Notes: generated by a model from the letters alone, not told the origin. Positions 26,971 through 35,773 are shown, numbered from the stretch's first letter. The stretch is DNA of 64,000 nucleotides from Natronobacterium gregoryi SP2 (GCF_000230715.2 NC_019792.1:2418001-2482000); one strand, 5' to 3'. Program-made: numbers and translations.

Positions 26971-27264
26971 CTCGAATTCTCGCCAAAGTGTAGTCGAATC
27001 AGAGAGTGATGTTTCCAGCCTCGATAGCGTCTCTACTCGAGGGCGTGGACCTGAAAACGCCCCAGGCTGTCGCGGGGCGAGGACAATGCGTGACGAGTTC
27101 GTCTCTCGAGTCGGTCGGCCTCGAGAGCGGGGTGTTGATCGGCCAGCCAGCCTACCGGGCAGACGAGGGTTCCAGAAAATTCTCGCGGATTGTGAGGGTC
27201 TGGCCGACGGTGGTCTGTCCCCCGTAGCGATCGGTCATCGCTCACTGTGGTGTCGATGACTCAG
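26971..27264. other. Spacer downstream of tRNA-Tyr
   Basis: No gene or known RNA recognised. It leads into a tandem pair of palindromic elements. Confidence 0.4.
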
Positions 27265-27343
27265 ACGGATTGTTGTAACTATTTACCGCCAATCGCCAGA
27301 ACGGGATCGACGATCGGCGGTAATTGAATACAACAAACCGTAT
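27265..27343 (+). repeat. Palindromic element P, copy 3a (variant arms)
   Basis: Ends ACGGATTGTTGTA and TACAACAAACCGTAT pair with each other; the inner arms are TTACCGCC and GGCGGTAA. The arm sequence is unlike that of other copies but the palindrome is kept. Three bases (CAG) separate it from the next copy. Confidence 0.7.
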
Positions 27344-27346
27344 CAG

Positions 27347-27424
27347 ACGGTTTACTGTCAGTCAGTTCCGGCGTGACCGCGCGCTCCTGCGGTCGCGCCG
27401 GTCCATCGGGACACCACTCGGTAT
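27347..27424 (+). repeat. Palindromic element P, copy 3b
   Basis: Begins ACGGTTTACTGTCAGTCAG and ends ACACCACTCGGTAT, with inner arms GGCGTGACCGC and GCGGTCGCGCC. Very close to copy 1, including the segment GGTCCATCGGGACACCACT. In tandem with copy 3a. Confidence 0.8.
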
Positions 27425-27540
27425 CAGAGAACGACGAGTTCGTACTGCCAGGGAGACTGTAGCGGTCGCTGTCCGATGCCATCGGTGGGTTCGATCACGA
27501 TCGACTCTGGGGCCACAAGGACCTCACGCCGAGTGTATCG

Positions 27541-28329
27541 TTAATTCACGGCGTCTAAACGACGTGAGGCAGCCGCCGTGATGATGATATGGCGCTCCCG
27601 GAGGGCCACCCCGCCGTCGGCTACGTCGTCGAGAAGCGCAGCCAGACCGGCGAGATACTCTCGATTTCGTTGTTCCTGAATGCAGAGTGTATCCTTCCCC
27701 CGATATTCGACCGCGCGGTGCTCGAGGTACACATCGACGAACTGCTTGCGAACGTCCGCCGGTGCGTCCTCAAGGTAGCTCGGCAGCGAGAGAGGCTGTG
27801 CTGCCTTCGGTCCCGTCGGAGCGCCCAGCACAGTCAGCACACGACCTAAAACAGTTCCATCGTCAGTGGGACGGACTTCGTCGGCACGCCCGTCGCGGTC
27901 CTCGATGATCTCGTACTCGACGTCGGTCAACTCGAGTGCATCGACGACGCGATTATCTTGGTCGTCGAGTGGGAACGATGGCTGGTAGTGATCGGCCGTG
28001 ATCGAGCCGCCGGAGAAGACGCTGGCGACGAGGGTGTTTAGCGGGTCGAATGCGGGACTATCGTAGGTGCACTCGAGCCAGCCGTAGTTGCGAGCGGTTT
28101 CGATTGCGCGGACGGGGTTGGGTTTCGAGTCGTCGAGCCACGGCCGGATACGGCTTCGCGGGAGCTCGAGCGCCGTCGACACGGCACCCGAGCCTTTCCG
28201 GGGGTGGTCACTCGCATACTGGGTGACGCGGCGGTAGTCCTCGACGGCTTCGTAGGCGTCAGTGTAGGAGCGGCTGTGGTAGGTGCGTGCAAGCGCACGT
28301 TCGGATGCTAGCCCTCGGTCGGACGGCAT
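27541..28329 (-). CDS. HTH plus LAGLIDADG-like domain protein
   Basis: 262 residues, soluble. The N-terminal part (about 40-85, KGSGAVSTALELPRSRIRPW) looks like a helix-turn-helix; WLDDSKPNPVRAIETARNYGWL would be its wing or linker. Two later segments, LNTLVASVFSGGSI and LPSYLEDAPADVRKQFVDVYL, follow the spacing of LAGLIDADG-type folds as in WhiA-like regulators and homing endonucleases. The catalytic acidic residues of the LAGLIDADG motif are not kept. A host regulator is therefore likelier than a nuclease, though both assignments are inference. Start ATG 28329. Confidence 0.55.
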   Translation of the reverse strand: MPSDRGLASERALARTYHSRSYTDAYEAVEDYRRVTQYASDHPRKGSGAVSTALELPRSRIRPWLDDSKPNPVRAIETARNYGWLECTYDSPAFDPLNTLVASVFSGGSITADHYQPSFPLDDQDNRVVDALELTDVEYEIIEDRDGRADEVRPTDDGTVLGRVLTVLGAPTGPKAAQPLSLPSYLEDAPADVRKQFVDVYLEHRAVEYRGKDTLCIQEQRNREYLAGLAALLDDVADGGVALRERHIIITAAASRRLDAVN

Positions 28330-28630
28330 GATAGAAGGTCACGGTGTTCGATAGAAAAACATGTTGGTAGAATATACTTTCACTACTACCAAGGTTTGTC
28401 GCGCCGTTCTGCAGGTACGTGATCGGGAGCAAGAAGATACAAGCAGTTACAGCGTTGATTCAAGCAATCACTCTAAGAGTTGATTATATATGTGGACAGT
28501 TCAAACGACTGACCGCATCATCACGGCAGCAAGAAGGGTGATCGGAACGATGTGGTGGTTCCGTCCGACCAGCGCGTACGCTCTGTCGCTGGAAGACGCC
28601 TTCGAACTGTCCATCGGTGCGTGAATCTCC
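28330..28630. other. Divergent spacer with AT-rich promoter upstream of the pilin gene
   Basis: The strong AT element ATTATATATG at 28484-28493 is a likely TATA box for the pilin gene; transcription would begin near 28515 and leave a leader of about 115 nt. The promoter of the minus-strand gene must lie in 28330-28420, where the sequence is also AT-rich. Confidence 0.45.
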
Positions 28631-29161
28631 ATGTTCGAACTCGAGTACACATTTGGAAGCGGCGAATCGTCAAACGAACGCGCTGTCTCACCAGTTATAG
28701 GCGTAATACTGATGGTTGCGATTACTGTGATTCTCGCCGCGGTGATCGCGACCTTCGTTCTCGGAATTGGCGACGATATGCAGCAAGACCCACAGGCTGG
28801 TGTCAACATTGACGACGCTAGTGAAGAGGAAGTGATGGTTTCAGTAACTTCCCTTGGGAATGCTGACGGAGTTGCGCTAGTGGACGCAACCGATGGAGAG
28901 GTGCTGTTTGATAACAAAGATTTTGACGGTCAGGTCGATGCGTTTACAGTCACACCCGATGAAGCGACATTAGAGGCCACCGGGACTGAGGTGACTGTTG
29001 AGCTAGACGCTGACAGTGATGGGGAACGTGTCAGCGTAAATGTCGTTGCATACCTTGGAGATGGAATTGATGCAGATGACGACGAACCTCCGCTAAGTGA
29101 GCAGGCAGAAGCTTCCGCAACAATCGGTAGCTTTGAGGTCTTAGACCCAGACGAAGACTAA
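28631..29161 (+). CDS. Type IV pilin (PilA-like, DUF1628 N-terminus)
   Basis: 176 residues. A short charged leader MFELEYTFGSGESSNER is followed by AVSPVIGVILMVAITVILAA, the archaeal class III signal. Prepilin peptidase would cut just before AVSP and the hydrophobic helix would form the filament core. The rest is an acidic beta-rich domain (about residues 60-165), as in secreted haloarchaeal pilins. Base composition is lower in GC than its neighbours. No pilus assembly genes (pilB, pilC) are near, so it is an orphan pilin using machinery encoded elsewhere. Confidence 0.85.
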   Translation: MFELEYTFGSGESSNERAVSPVIGVILMVAITVILAAVIATFVLGIGDDMQQDPQAGVNIDDASEEEVMVSVTSLGNADGVALVDATDGEVLFDNKDFDGQVDAFTVTPDEATLEATGTEVTVELDADSDGERVSVNVVAYLGDGIDADDDEPPLSEQAEASATIGSFEVLDPDED

Positions 29162-30060
29162 GCCTCATACTGACTCTCTCCTAATTTTTGACTATCTCAT
29201 TCGATCTGTGAGTCGTACACAACTTATTGGAATGAGGTATCACCATAGCCCCAACGATCAGTGTACCGCTATCGCTTTCTCGTCGGCAACCACTCGAGCA
29301 GAGTTCTGAGCGTCGGTGTCCTGTTCGAGTTCACGAATCTCGCCGTCGGAGCAGGCCATATCGACGGTTCATCGAAGACTTCTTCGTGTCTTCCTCGCAC
29401 GCTTCACGAACCAGCCGTTCGGCTCGACTTTCAGCCCGCTCGAGCGTGCATACCGTTCGTTTTCGTGACGTCGATGCGGTTGCGTTCGGAGTCAGTCAGT
29501 GGTTTTTGGCCGTAGCCTTCCGTATCGGTCCGGGAGTCGGCTGGTTTTCGGAGGCGAGCGTTTGGGGTGACACACTGGCGTCTGCTGCCAGGACGATCGT
29601 CTGTCGGTGCGGGTTCGTCGTCTTCGGGCCGCTAGCTTGACGTACCGTCTCGTGACAGGTCGACTGCTTTACTGTGGCTCCGTTGTCGGAGGTTGGACAA
29701 AACGAGCGTCGTCGCTGACACTGGGAAACAACCTCGGCCGCTGGCAACCCACGTTTGTCAGCAGGCGTTCGACTCGCGGTGTCGGAGCGTTGCCGCTGCC
29801 TCGAGAGTCGAGCGACCCTGGGAAGAGGTAGCCGTCGGGCAACGCGCCACCTGCCAGGGTCGTCCTCGGGTTGGGACCGGAGACAAATAAGCGGTGGCTG
29901 AATATAGCAAACGGGTTGGCGTTCGCCTCGCTACCGCTGTAACGGCGGTGTGTTTTCCTCTTAAAGCCTTTCGGTATTCGTCTTTCGCTCTTGTGAAGTA
30001 GATTGTTGCTACCGAGAGCTGCAGCTGACAGTCAAAGAGGACAAGGACACCGCGGCAGCG
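29162..30060. other. Intergenic region with coding-like fragments
   Basis: About 900 bp with no intact gene. On the minus strand near 29300-29460, fragments in different frames read like protein (for example ERAESRAERLVREACEEDT) but are broken by stops. This suggests an old disrupted gene that I cannot name. The segment from about 29940 may include the left end of the IS1595 remnant. Confidence 0.4.
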
Positions 30061-30933
30061 GTGCCCGATATGTTCCCAATGCACCGCTTTGTGTCTGAAT
30101 CGGACGCTGCGGACCTGTTGGAGCAGGTTCGCTGGCGAAACGGTGTTGAACCTCCCCGCTGCCGTTCTGACCGCACGGTCAGAAATGGCAGCTATCGAGT
30201 CTATCAACGGTCTCTGTGTCTGAATTGCGGTCGTTCGCTCAATGACAAGACTGGTACAATCTTCGCCCATTCCAGTTGAAGCTCAAAGAGTGGGACTTCA
30301 TGATTTACACGTTCTTACGGTTTAACACAAACATTTGCCACCTTGAGGCTGAACTTGGTCTCTCGTACCGGGCACTGAAAGAGTGCGTCGAGCAGTTCGC
30401 CAGAACGCTCGACGCGCCCTCAATCACACTCTCAGGTCCGGTCGAAATCGACGAACTGTATCTCTCCGCAGGACTCAAAGCCGCGCTCGCGTGGCCTCGC
30501 CGCGCGTGAGCGCGGCTCGTACGCAGGCGGCAAACCGCCAGTATTCACACTCATTGATCGTGGCGCGGACAACCGCTACGTGGTCCCTACGAAATCCGCC
30601 GACGAATCGACTGTGCGACTCCTGCTCGACAACCACGAGCAGGAGTCGCTAACCGTCTATGCCGACGGATTTCGAGCATACGAGCCACTCGATGACGACG
30701 ACATCTTCAACCGCGAATACGTCGTCCACAGCGACGGTGAATACGCTGACGAAGACGCTCACATCAACACCTGCGAGAGCCACGGGTCGCTGCTGCGACC
30801 GTGGCTCTTGCCTCATCGAGGAATTTCAAAAGACAAACTGACGCCGTATCTCAGAGCCTTTCAACTCCGCAGAGCTCTCTACAGAAAACCGGGTGACGAA
30901 CCACTCAAACAAGCCATCGATGTTGTGCTCTGA
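30061..30933 (+). pseudogene. Frameshifted IS1595-family (ISXO2-like) transposase
   Basis: Three consecutive fragments spell one transposase. The first holds a damaged zinc ribbon (PPRCRS...CLNCGRSLNDKTGTIFAH). The second gives FLRFNTNICHLEAELGLSYR and VEIDELYLSAGL, with the first catalytic Asp. The third gives GSYAGGKPPVFTLIDRGADN, YADGFRAYEPL and HVNTCE-like HINTCESHGSLLRPWL. Frame changes occur near 30276 and 30505-30530, and one Cys pair of the zinc ribbon is incomplete. The intact protein would have about 290 residues. The element is dead, and its terminal repeats were not identified. Confidence 0.8.
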
Positions 30934-30985
30934 AATCAACAGTGTACTTCCGAAGAGCGATTGTGCTTGGCCTGCAGAGTACCAA

Positions 30986-31095
30986 CTAGTACTGTCCCAA
31001 GTGTGGACCGACTAGTTAAGAGTTGGCTCAAACCGATCACGATTCTCGGTCAGAAGTGCAGCGCACTAGTCAGAGTAGACTTGGGACGCTACTAG
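30986..31095 (+). repeat. CTAG-bounded element A, copy 1 (110 bp)
   Basis: Terminal inverted repeats CTAGTACTGTCCCAAG and CTTGGGACGCTACTAG. A second copy of the same length and orientation is at 31961-32070. The last CTAG is shared with element B1. Confidence 0.8.
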
Positions 31096-31179
31096 TGGCG
31101 GGCCAAGCCTGAACTGATGGGTCGAATCTGGCGGTGTGGCTCGATTCGACCCGTCAGTCGACGGTTGGGACGGTACTAG
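31092..31179 (+). repeat. CTAG-bounded element B, copy 1 (88 bp)
   Basis: Begins CTAGTGGCGGGCCAAGCCT and ends ACGGTTGGGACGGTACTAG, with internal inverted repeat ACTGATGGGTCGAATC / GATTCGACCCGTCAGT. Nearly identical 88-bp copies occur at 31877-31964 (inverted) and 44817-44904. Confidence 0.85.
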
Positions 31180-31262
31180 TTCCACCGGTACGGTAGGCAG
31201 ATCAATTCTCAGGGCGCAGGAATTCGGCACGTACTCATAACGGTCGTGTGCTGAGTCCATCT

Positions 31263-31880
31263 ATGAGCGTCAGGAAAGAGGATCGATCTACCAAGGAAAG
31301 CGACGGGCAGCGAAAACTCCGTGCCGAGATCGGGATCACCACTGGAGATTGCCGCTGCCCGTTAGAAAAAATCGACAGCAGTTCTCTCATCTCACACAAG
31401 ATCCTGAACGACACGTGCCACATACTCGTATCGGAGGAGCCGGGCGAATCGTGCCCGAAACAGGTCGAGACGCAGTTGTCCTCTCACTGTCTCTGCACTG
31501 CGTTTATCGATCACAACTGCGTTCCGATTCCGGAAACAGCCCACGACGACTACGTCGTCATCTCGACGTATCTCTCCGATCGGAGCGTGTTGAAGAGCGT
31601 CATCAGCGACCTGCGAGAGATCGCAGACGACGTCTCACTGAAACGACTCTCGACTCCCGGTGACAGCGCGACGAGTGATCTCAGATCGGTCGACCTGTCG
31701 CTGTTGACCCGCTGTGAACAGCACACTCTGACCGTCGCGATCGAATCCGGCTACTACTGCTCCCCCCGAAAGATCAGTTTCGACGAACTGTCCTCAGAAC
31801 TCGAGGTTTCCAAGTCGACACTCTCACAGCGACTCAGTGCCGCGGAATCGAAACTGCTGCTGGATCTGCTTGAGCACTAG
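31263..31880 (+). CDS. Bat-type HTH regulator, probable DmsR-like activator
   Basis: 205 residues from ATG 31263. The C-terminal 60 residues form the HTH_10 domain of the Bat family: LTRCEQHTLTVAIESGYY followed by ISFDELSSELEVSKSTLSQR. The N-terminal part has seven or more cysteines (CRCPL, DTCHIL, ESCPKQ, HCLCTAF), which suggests a redox or metal sensor. In Haloferax and Halobacterium a similar protein, DmsR, switches on the DMSO reductase operon under low oxygen. Here the reductase operon starts 400 bp downstream, so the same role is likely. The TAG stop lies in the CTAG that begins element B2. Confidence 0.8.
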   Translation: MSVRKEDRSTKESDGQRKLRAEIGITTGDCRCPLEKIDSSSLISHKILNDTCHILVSEEPGESCPKQVETQLSSHCLCTAFIDHNCVPIPETAHDDYVVISTYLSDRSVLKSVISDLREIADDVSLKRLSTPGDSATSDLRSVDLSLLTRCEQHTLTVAIESGYYCSPRKISFDELSSELEVSKSTLSQRLSAAESKLLLDLLEH

Positions 31881-31964
31881 TACCGTCCCAACCGTCGACT
31901 GACGGGTCGAATCGAGCCACACCGACAGATTCGACCCATCAGTGTAGGCTTGGCCCGCCACTAG
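31877..31964 (-). repeat. CTAG-bounded element B, copy 2 (88 bp, inverted)
   Basis: The reverse complement of copies 1 and 4, with the same ends. Its first CTAG contains the stop codon of the Bat-type regulator, and its last CTAG is the first of element A2. With B1 it brackets the regulator gene as an inverted pair. Confidence 0.85.
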
Positions 31965-32070
31965 TACCATCCCAAGCGTGGACCGACTAGTTGAGAGTTG
32001 GCCCAAACCGATCACGATTCTCGATCAGAAGTCGAGTGCACTAGTCAGAGTAAACTTGGGACGCTACTAG
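31961..32070 (+). repeat. CTAG-bounded element A, copy 2 (110 bp)
   Basis: Same length and orientation as copy 1, with about 10 differences. Ends CTAGTACCATCCCAAG and CTTGGGACGCTACTAG. Internal CTAG sites occur at the same places as in copy 1. Confidence 0.8.
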
Positions 32071-32135
32071 TACCGTCCCAGGCGTCGATTGATGTGTCGC
32101 ATCTGATCGTGTGGGTCGGTTCGACGTAGTAATCG
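32067..32135 (-). repeat. Degenerate or truncated element B (copy 3)
   Basis: CTAGTACCGTCCCAGGCGTC, then GATTGATGTGTCGCATCTG, resembles the first two thirds of element B in the orientation of copy 2, but the far end is missing. It touches element A2 through a shared CTAG and ends shortly before the reductase promoter. Confidence 0.5.
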
Positions 32136-32208
32136 CGGTGGAACGATACGACGCTTCCAACGACCGCCAGCTCGTCGCTTCCGTGCTGGCTCTCGAGCGC
32201 TCGGCCCC

Positions 32209-32218
32209 TTTATAAAAG
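32209..32218 (+). promoter_or_regulatory. TATA box of the DMSO-reductase-family operon
   Basis: CCCCTTTATAAAAGGC is a near-ideal haloarchaeal TATA element. It would start transcription near 32242, 40 nt before the first ATG at 32282. It is the only strong promoter between the regulator and the operon. Confidence 0.65.
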
Positions 32219-32281
32219 GCTGAACTGTTCGCCGACGGGTGGAGGGGTGAATCGGTCGTAGAAGTAACTGGAGGGGGACTA

Positions 32282-32542
32282 ATGGACGACGAATCCGATG
32301 AGGAGTCGACCGGTGAGGACGTCGACGGGATCGATCCCGCAATATGGGAAGAAACCGCCGACGAGATACTTGATTCAGGGCCTTACGATGCGGAACTCGG
32401 GAAGCGGATGAGTCGAGACGCCGTTCGAGTGACTCTCGGACACCTGTCCGAAGAGGAGTTTTACGAAAAGTACCACGACGACGTGATCGCCGAATTCGGC
32501 ATCGACGAACGACCAATAGAGGAAGACGATACACATGAGTAA
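32282..32542 (+). CDS. Small acidic protein of haloarchaeal molybdoenzyme operons
   Basis: 86 residues, strongly acidic, no cysteines. The segment ELGKRMSRDAVRVTLGHLSEEEFYEKYHDDVIAEFG matches a small protein I recall at the head of DMSO-reductase-like operons in haloarchaea, annotated elsewhere as a ferredoxin N-terminal domain. Its role is unknown; a chaperone or subunit-like function for the following enzyme is a guess. The stop overlaps the start of the catalytic subunit gene by 8 bp, so translation is probably coupled. Confidence 0.65.
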   Translation: MDDESDEESTGEDVDGIDPAIWEETADEILDSGPYDAELGKRMSRDAVRVTLGHLSEEEFYEKYHDDVIAEFGIDERPIEEDDTHE

Positions 32543-35006
32543 CAACGACGAAAACGGCTTGAGCAGGCGTTCCGTGCTGTTATCCGCCGGCGCAACAGCC
32601 GGTGTGCTGGGGTACGGTGGAACGAACGTCCTCCGCTCGCTCGGAGAGGGCGAGGAGGTCCACGACGTCGAGCGGTTCCTCGACGAGAACACGGTGGTAA
32701 GTGGCTACTGTTCCCCGAACTGTCGGGGCCACTGTCCACTCGACATTCACGTCAGAGACGGCCAGATCAGGAAAGTCGAACCGCAGGTCCCCGAACGGGA
32801 GGAGTTCAGGCGCGCGTGTACGCTCGGACAGAGCCACGTCCACCGAACCTACAATCCGAATCGGCTGAAGTACCCGATGGTCCGCAGTGACTGGTCGCCG
32901 GACGATCCGAACCCAGAGGGACGCGGACCCGACGCGGAGTTCGAGCAGGTCACGTGGGACGAGGCGCTCGATTACGTCGCCGACGGGATGGAGCGCGTCC
33001 GCGACGAGTACGCGCCGGAGAGCGTCTACTTCGAACTCGGGTCCGGCGGGAGCGGTATCAACGGAACAATCTTCTCACGGCTCGCCAACCTGTTTGGCGG
33101 GACGATGAAGTCGTGGTCGATCGACATCAACGTCGGACTCGGGTTCCGCCGGATCACGGGCGACGGCTACTTCAACACGCCCACGAACATGCGGACCGAC
33201 ATCAAAAACGCCAACACGATCATCATCTGGGGCGGGAACGTGTTCCGGAGTCGGCTCAACCCCGACGCCCGGTTCCTCCTCGATGCGATCGAAAACGGCG
33301 CGAAAGTCGTCGCCATCGACCCCGTCTACAACCAGACGACGGCGAAAGCCGATCTCTGGCTCCCGATCGAGCCGGGCAAAGACATCCACCTCGCGATGGC
33401 GATGATCCATGCCGTCCTCGAGGAAGGTCTCGAGGATCGGGAGTTCCTGCGCGAGCGGACCCTTGCCCCAGCGCTCGTCCGCTCCGACACTGACGAACTC
33501 CTCAAGACTGGCGATGTCTTCGAGGACGGCGACGACGAGACGCCGGTCGCGATCGACGAGGAGACCGGCGAACCGGTCGCCCTCGAGCCCGAGACCCACG
33601 GCGAGTACGCGCTCTTCGGCGAGTACGAGGTCGACGGCTACGACGTGACGACCGGCCTCACCGAGATCGAGGCTGCCGTCGCCGACTACTCGCCCGAAGC
33701 CGTCGAGGAGACGGTTGGCGTCGACGCAGGGAACGTTCGACAGACCGTCCGCTGGCTCACGTCGCGTGGCCCGGGCGGTGTGATGACCGGACTGGGCGTC
33801 GACCGCTACGTCTACGGCCACATCTTCGGTCAGGCGTACGCGATCCTGCTCGCACTGACTGGCGATTACGGTCGAAGCGGTTCGATCACCGGCGGACGGT
33901 TCGCTGGCTCCGGGTTCGCCAGCGATTACGGTACGGTCGAGGGGAGCCCGGGTGCGCGCAGCCTTCAGCAGAAAGGCATCCTGTCGGCGATGGAAGGTGA
34001 CGAGGACCCGCCGATCAAGATGATGTACGCTCAGTCGTCGAACTTCGTCGCCAACCAGATGCCGGATCGCCAGCGCTGGCTCGATGCACTCGAGAATCTC
34101 GATCTCGTCGCTGTCGCCGACATCCACCACACGCCGAACGTCCAGTACTCCGACATCGCGTTGCCGGCCTCTCACTGGACCGAGCGCGAAGATGTCACTG
34201 GCGCAGGCGAACATCCGCACGTGATGTACCGCGAGCCGGCCCACGAACCGCTCTGGGACTCCAGAAGCGACAACTGGATGCTCGCCGGACTCGCCGAGCG
34301 ACTCGGCTACGGCGAGCACTTCACACGGGAACGAACCGAGCTGCTCCGGGAGATTCTCGACGCCGAGGACCGATTCACCTTCGAAGAACTGCAGGAGAAG
34401 GGGACGGTCCACGTCGAAACCGACGAGGTCGTCTTCACCGACGAGTTCAACACGCCGACCGGCCGCCTCGAGATCTACGACGAGGACGCTCCGTCCGAGG
34501 GAGACATCTCACTCGAGGTGCCGGTGCCGATGGAGGACCGAACGGCCGACGATCACGAACTCGCGGACGAGTATCCATTGGTGTTCATGCAGGGTCACTC
34601 GCGATGGCGTATCCACTCCCAGTGGGCCGAGAATCCGGCCGTCCGAGAGATCAACCCCGAACCGCAACTCGACATCAATCCGAAGGACGCGAAAGAACGG
34701 GGCATCGAGGACGGCGACTACGTCCGCGTTCACAACGAACGCGGTGAGATGGTCGTGAAAGCGAAGTACAACGACGGCTACCGGCCAGGGCTCGTGAACA
34801 CGGATCAGGGCTGGTGGGGCGACGACTTCGTCGCCGGCCACCTCAACGACCTCACGCACACGGAGGTCAGCGACGCGATCGAGAACTTCGCGTTCTACGA
34901 CACCCGCGTCGAGGTCGAGCCCGCCCCGGAAGTCGACACGAGCAGATACGACGACCCAGAGCCGACGGAGTGGCTCGAGGAACGTCCAGCTGGAGGTGAC
35001 GACTGA
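32535..35006 (+). CDS. DMSO reductase family molybdopterin oxidoreductase, catalytic subunit
   Basis: 823 residues with a Tat signal (LSRRSVLLSAGATAGVLGY), so the enzyme is exported folded. A 4Fe-4S site is formed by Cys59, Cys63, Cys67 and Cys95 (YCSPNCRGHC...RRACTLG). The molybdopterin domains follow (IIWGGNVFRS about 231-240, GDYGRSGSITGGRF, and the C-terminal molydopterin dinucleotide-binding fold with SRWRIHSQW and VRVHNERGEM). The probable metal ligand lies in SWSIDINVG, where Asp197 falls at or next to the position of the DmsA serine. Operon context (DmsB, NrfD) suggests anaerobic respiration on DMSO, TMAO or another oxyanion; substrate not decided. Confidence 0.85.
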   Translation: MSNNDENGLSRRSVLLSAGATAGVLGYGGTNVLRSLGEGEEVHDVERFLDENTVVSGYCSPNCRGHCPLDIHVRDGQIRKVEPQVPEREEFRRACTLGQSHVHRTYNPNRLKYPMVRSDWSPDDPNPEGRGPDAEFEQVTWDEALDYVADGMERVRDEYAPESVYFELGSGGSGINGTIFSRLANLFGGTMKSWSIDINVGLGFRRITGDGYFNTPTNMRTDIKNANTIIIWGGNVFRSRLNPDARFLLDAIENGAKVVAIDPVYNQTTAKADLWLPIEPGKDIHLAMAMIHAVLEEGLEDREFLRERTLAPALVRSDTDELLKTGDVFEDGDDETPVAIDEETGEPVALEPETHGEYALFGEYEVDGYDVTTGLTEIEAAVADYSPEAVEETVGVDAGNVRQTVRWLTSRGPGGVMTGLGVDRYVYGHIFGQAYAILLALTGDYGRSGSITGGRFAGSGFASDYGTVEGSPGARSLQQKGILSAMEGDEDPPIKMMYAQSSNFVANQMPDRQRWLDALENLDLVAVADIHHTPNVQYSDIALPASHWTEREDVTGAGEHPHVMYREPAHEPLWDSRSDNWMLAGLAERLGYGEHFTRERTELLREILDAEDRFTFEELQEKGTVHVETDEVVFTDEFNTPTGRLEIYDEDAPSEGDISLEVPVPMEDRTADDHELADEYPLVFMQGHSRWRIHSQWAENPAVREINPEPQLDINPKDAKERGIEDGDYVRVHNERGEMVVKAKYNDGYRPGLVNTDQGWWGDDFVAGHLNDLTHTEVSDAIENFAFYDTRVEVEPAPEVDTSRYDDPEPTEWLEERPAGGDD

Positions 35007-35773
35007 TGGTAAACTACGGGATGGTGATCGATCAGGAACGGTGTATCGGCTGTCACGCCTGCGCCGTGGCCTGCAAGGACGAGAACAACGTCTCGATGGG
35101 GAACGCCTGGAATCGAATCCTGACCGTCGGCGGCGACGCGATGGACACGCCGGCAGGTAAGTTCCCGGAAGACGGTGGTGACGGGACGCTGTCGATGGAC
35201 TACCAGCCGACGGCGTGTCAACACTGCCAGAACGCACCCTGCGTGAAGGTGTGCCCGGTCAACGCCACCTACAAGCGCGACGACGGCATCGTCGAGATCG
35301 ACTACGACAAGTGTATTGGCTGTCGCTACTGTATGAGCGCCTGTCCGTACAACGCTCGCGTGTTCAACTACGACGAACCCGAGACCGTCCCGCCGGACGG
35401 CACGGGCAACGTCGAACAGCGCGAGCAAGGCGTCGTCGAGAAGTGTACCTTCTGTAGCCACCGCCTCGACGAGGGGCTGGACCCGGCCTGTACGATCGCG
35501 TGTCCGTCGAGTGCCCGCATCTTCGGCGATCTCGACGATCCGGAGAGCACCGTCTCCCGGTACGTCAACCAGTACGACACAGACCGACTGCTCGAGGAAC
35601 TCGACACCGATCCGAACACCCACTACGTCAACGGGGAGATGACGCCCGGCAGAAACCACCTGGGTGACGAGATGGAAAGCGAACTCGAGGACCCGCCACG
35701 ACGCCGCGAGGAAATCACGTACGAGGCGCCCGGTGGCGGAGACGCTGAAGAGGAATCGGGAGGTGACGACTGA
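35006..35773 (+). CDS. 4Fe-4S electron-transfer subunit (DmsB/NrfC-like)
   Basis: 255 residues with four cysteine clusters: CIGCHACAVACKDEN, CQHCQNAPCVKVCP, CIGCRYCMSACPYNAR, and CTFCSHRLDEGLDPACTIACP. This is the set that holds four 4Fe-4S clusters in the DmsB family. It passes electrons from the membrane anchor to the molybdenum subunit and has no signal of its own, so it would be exported with the catalytic subunit. ATG and the previous TGA overlap (TGATG), which indicates translational coupling. The tail after residue 215 is acidic. Confidence 0.92.
   Translation: MVNYGMVIDQERCIGCHACAVACKDENNVSMGNAWNRILTVGGDAMDTPAGKFPEDGGDGTLSMDYQPTACQHCQNAPCVKVCPVNATYKRDDGIVEIDYDKCIGCRYCMSACPYNARVFNYDEPETVPPDGTGNVEQREQGVVEKCTFCSHRLDEGLDPACTIACPSSARIFGDLDDPESTVSRYVNQYDTDRLLEELDTDPNTHYVNGEMTPGRNHLGDEMESELEDPPRRREEITYEAPGGGDAEEESGGDD

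Noticed and set aside
28501-28917. Minus-strand frame of 138 codons over the pilin gene start
   Set aside because: Antisense shadow of the pilin hydrophobic segment; no family features.
33075-34412. A 445-codon minus-strand frame inside the molybdoenzyme gene
   Set aside because: Antisense shadow; the plus-strand protein has all family motifs.
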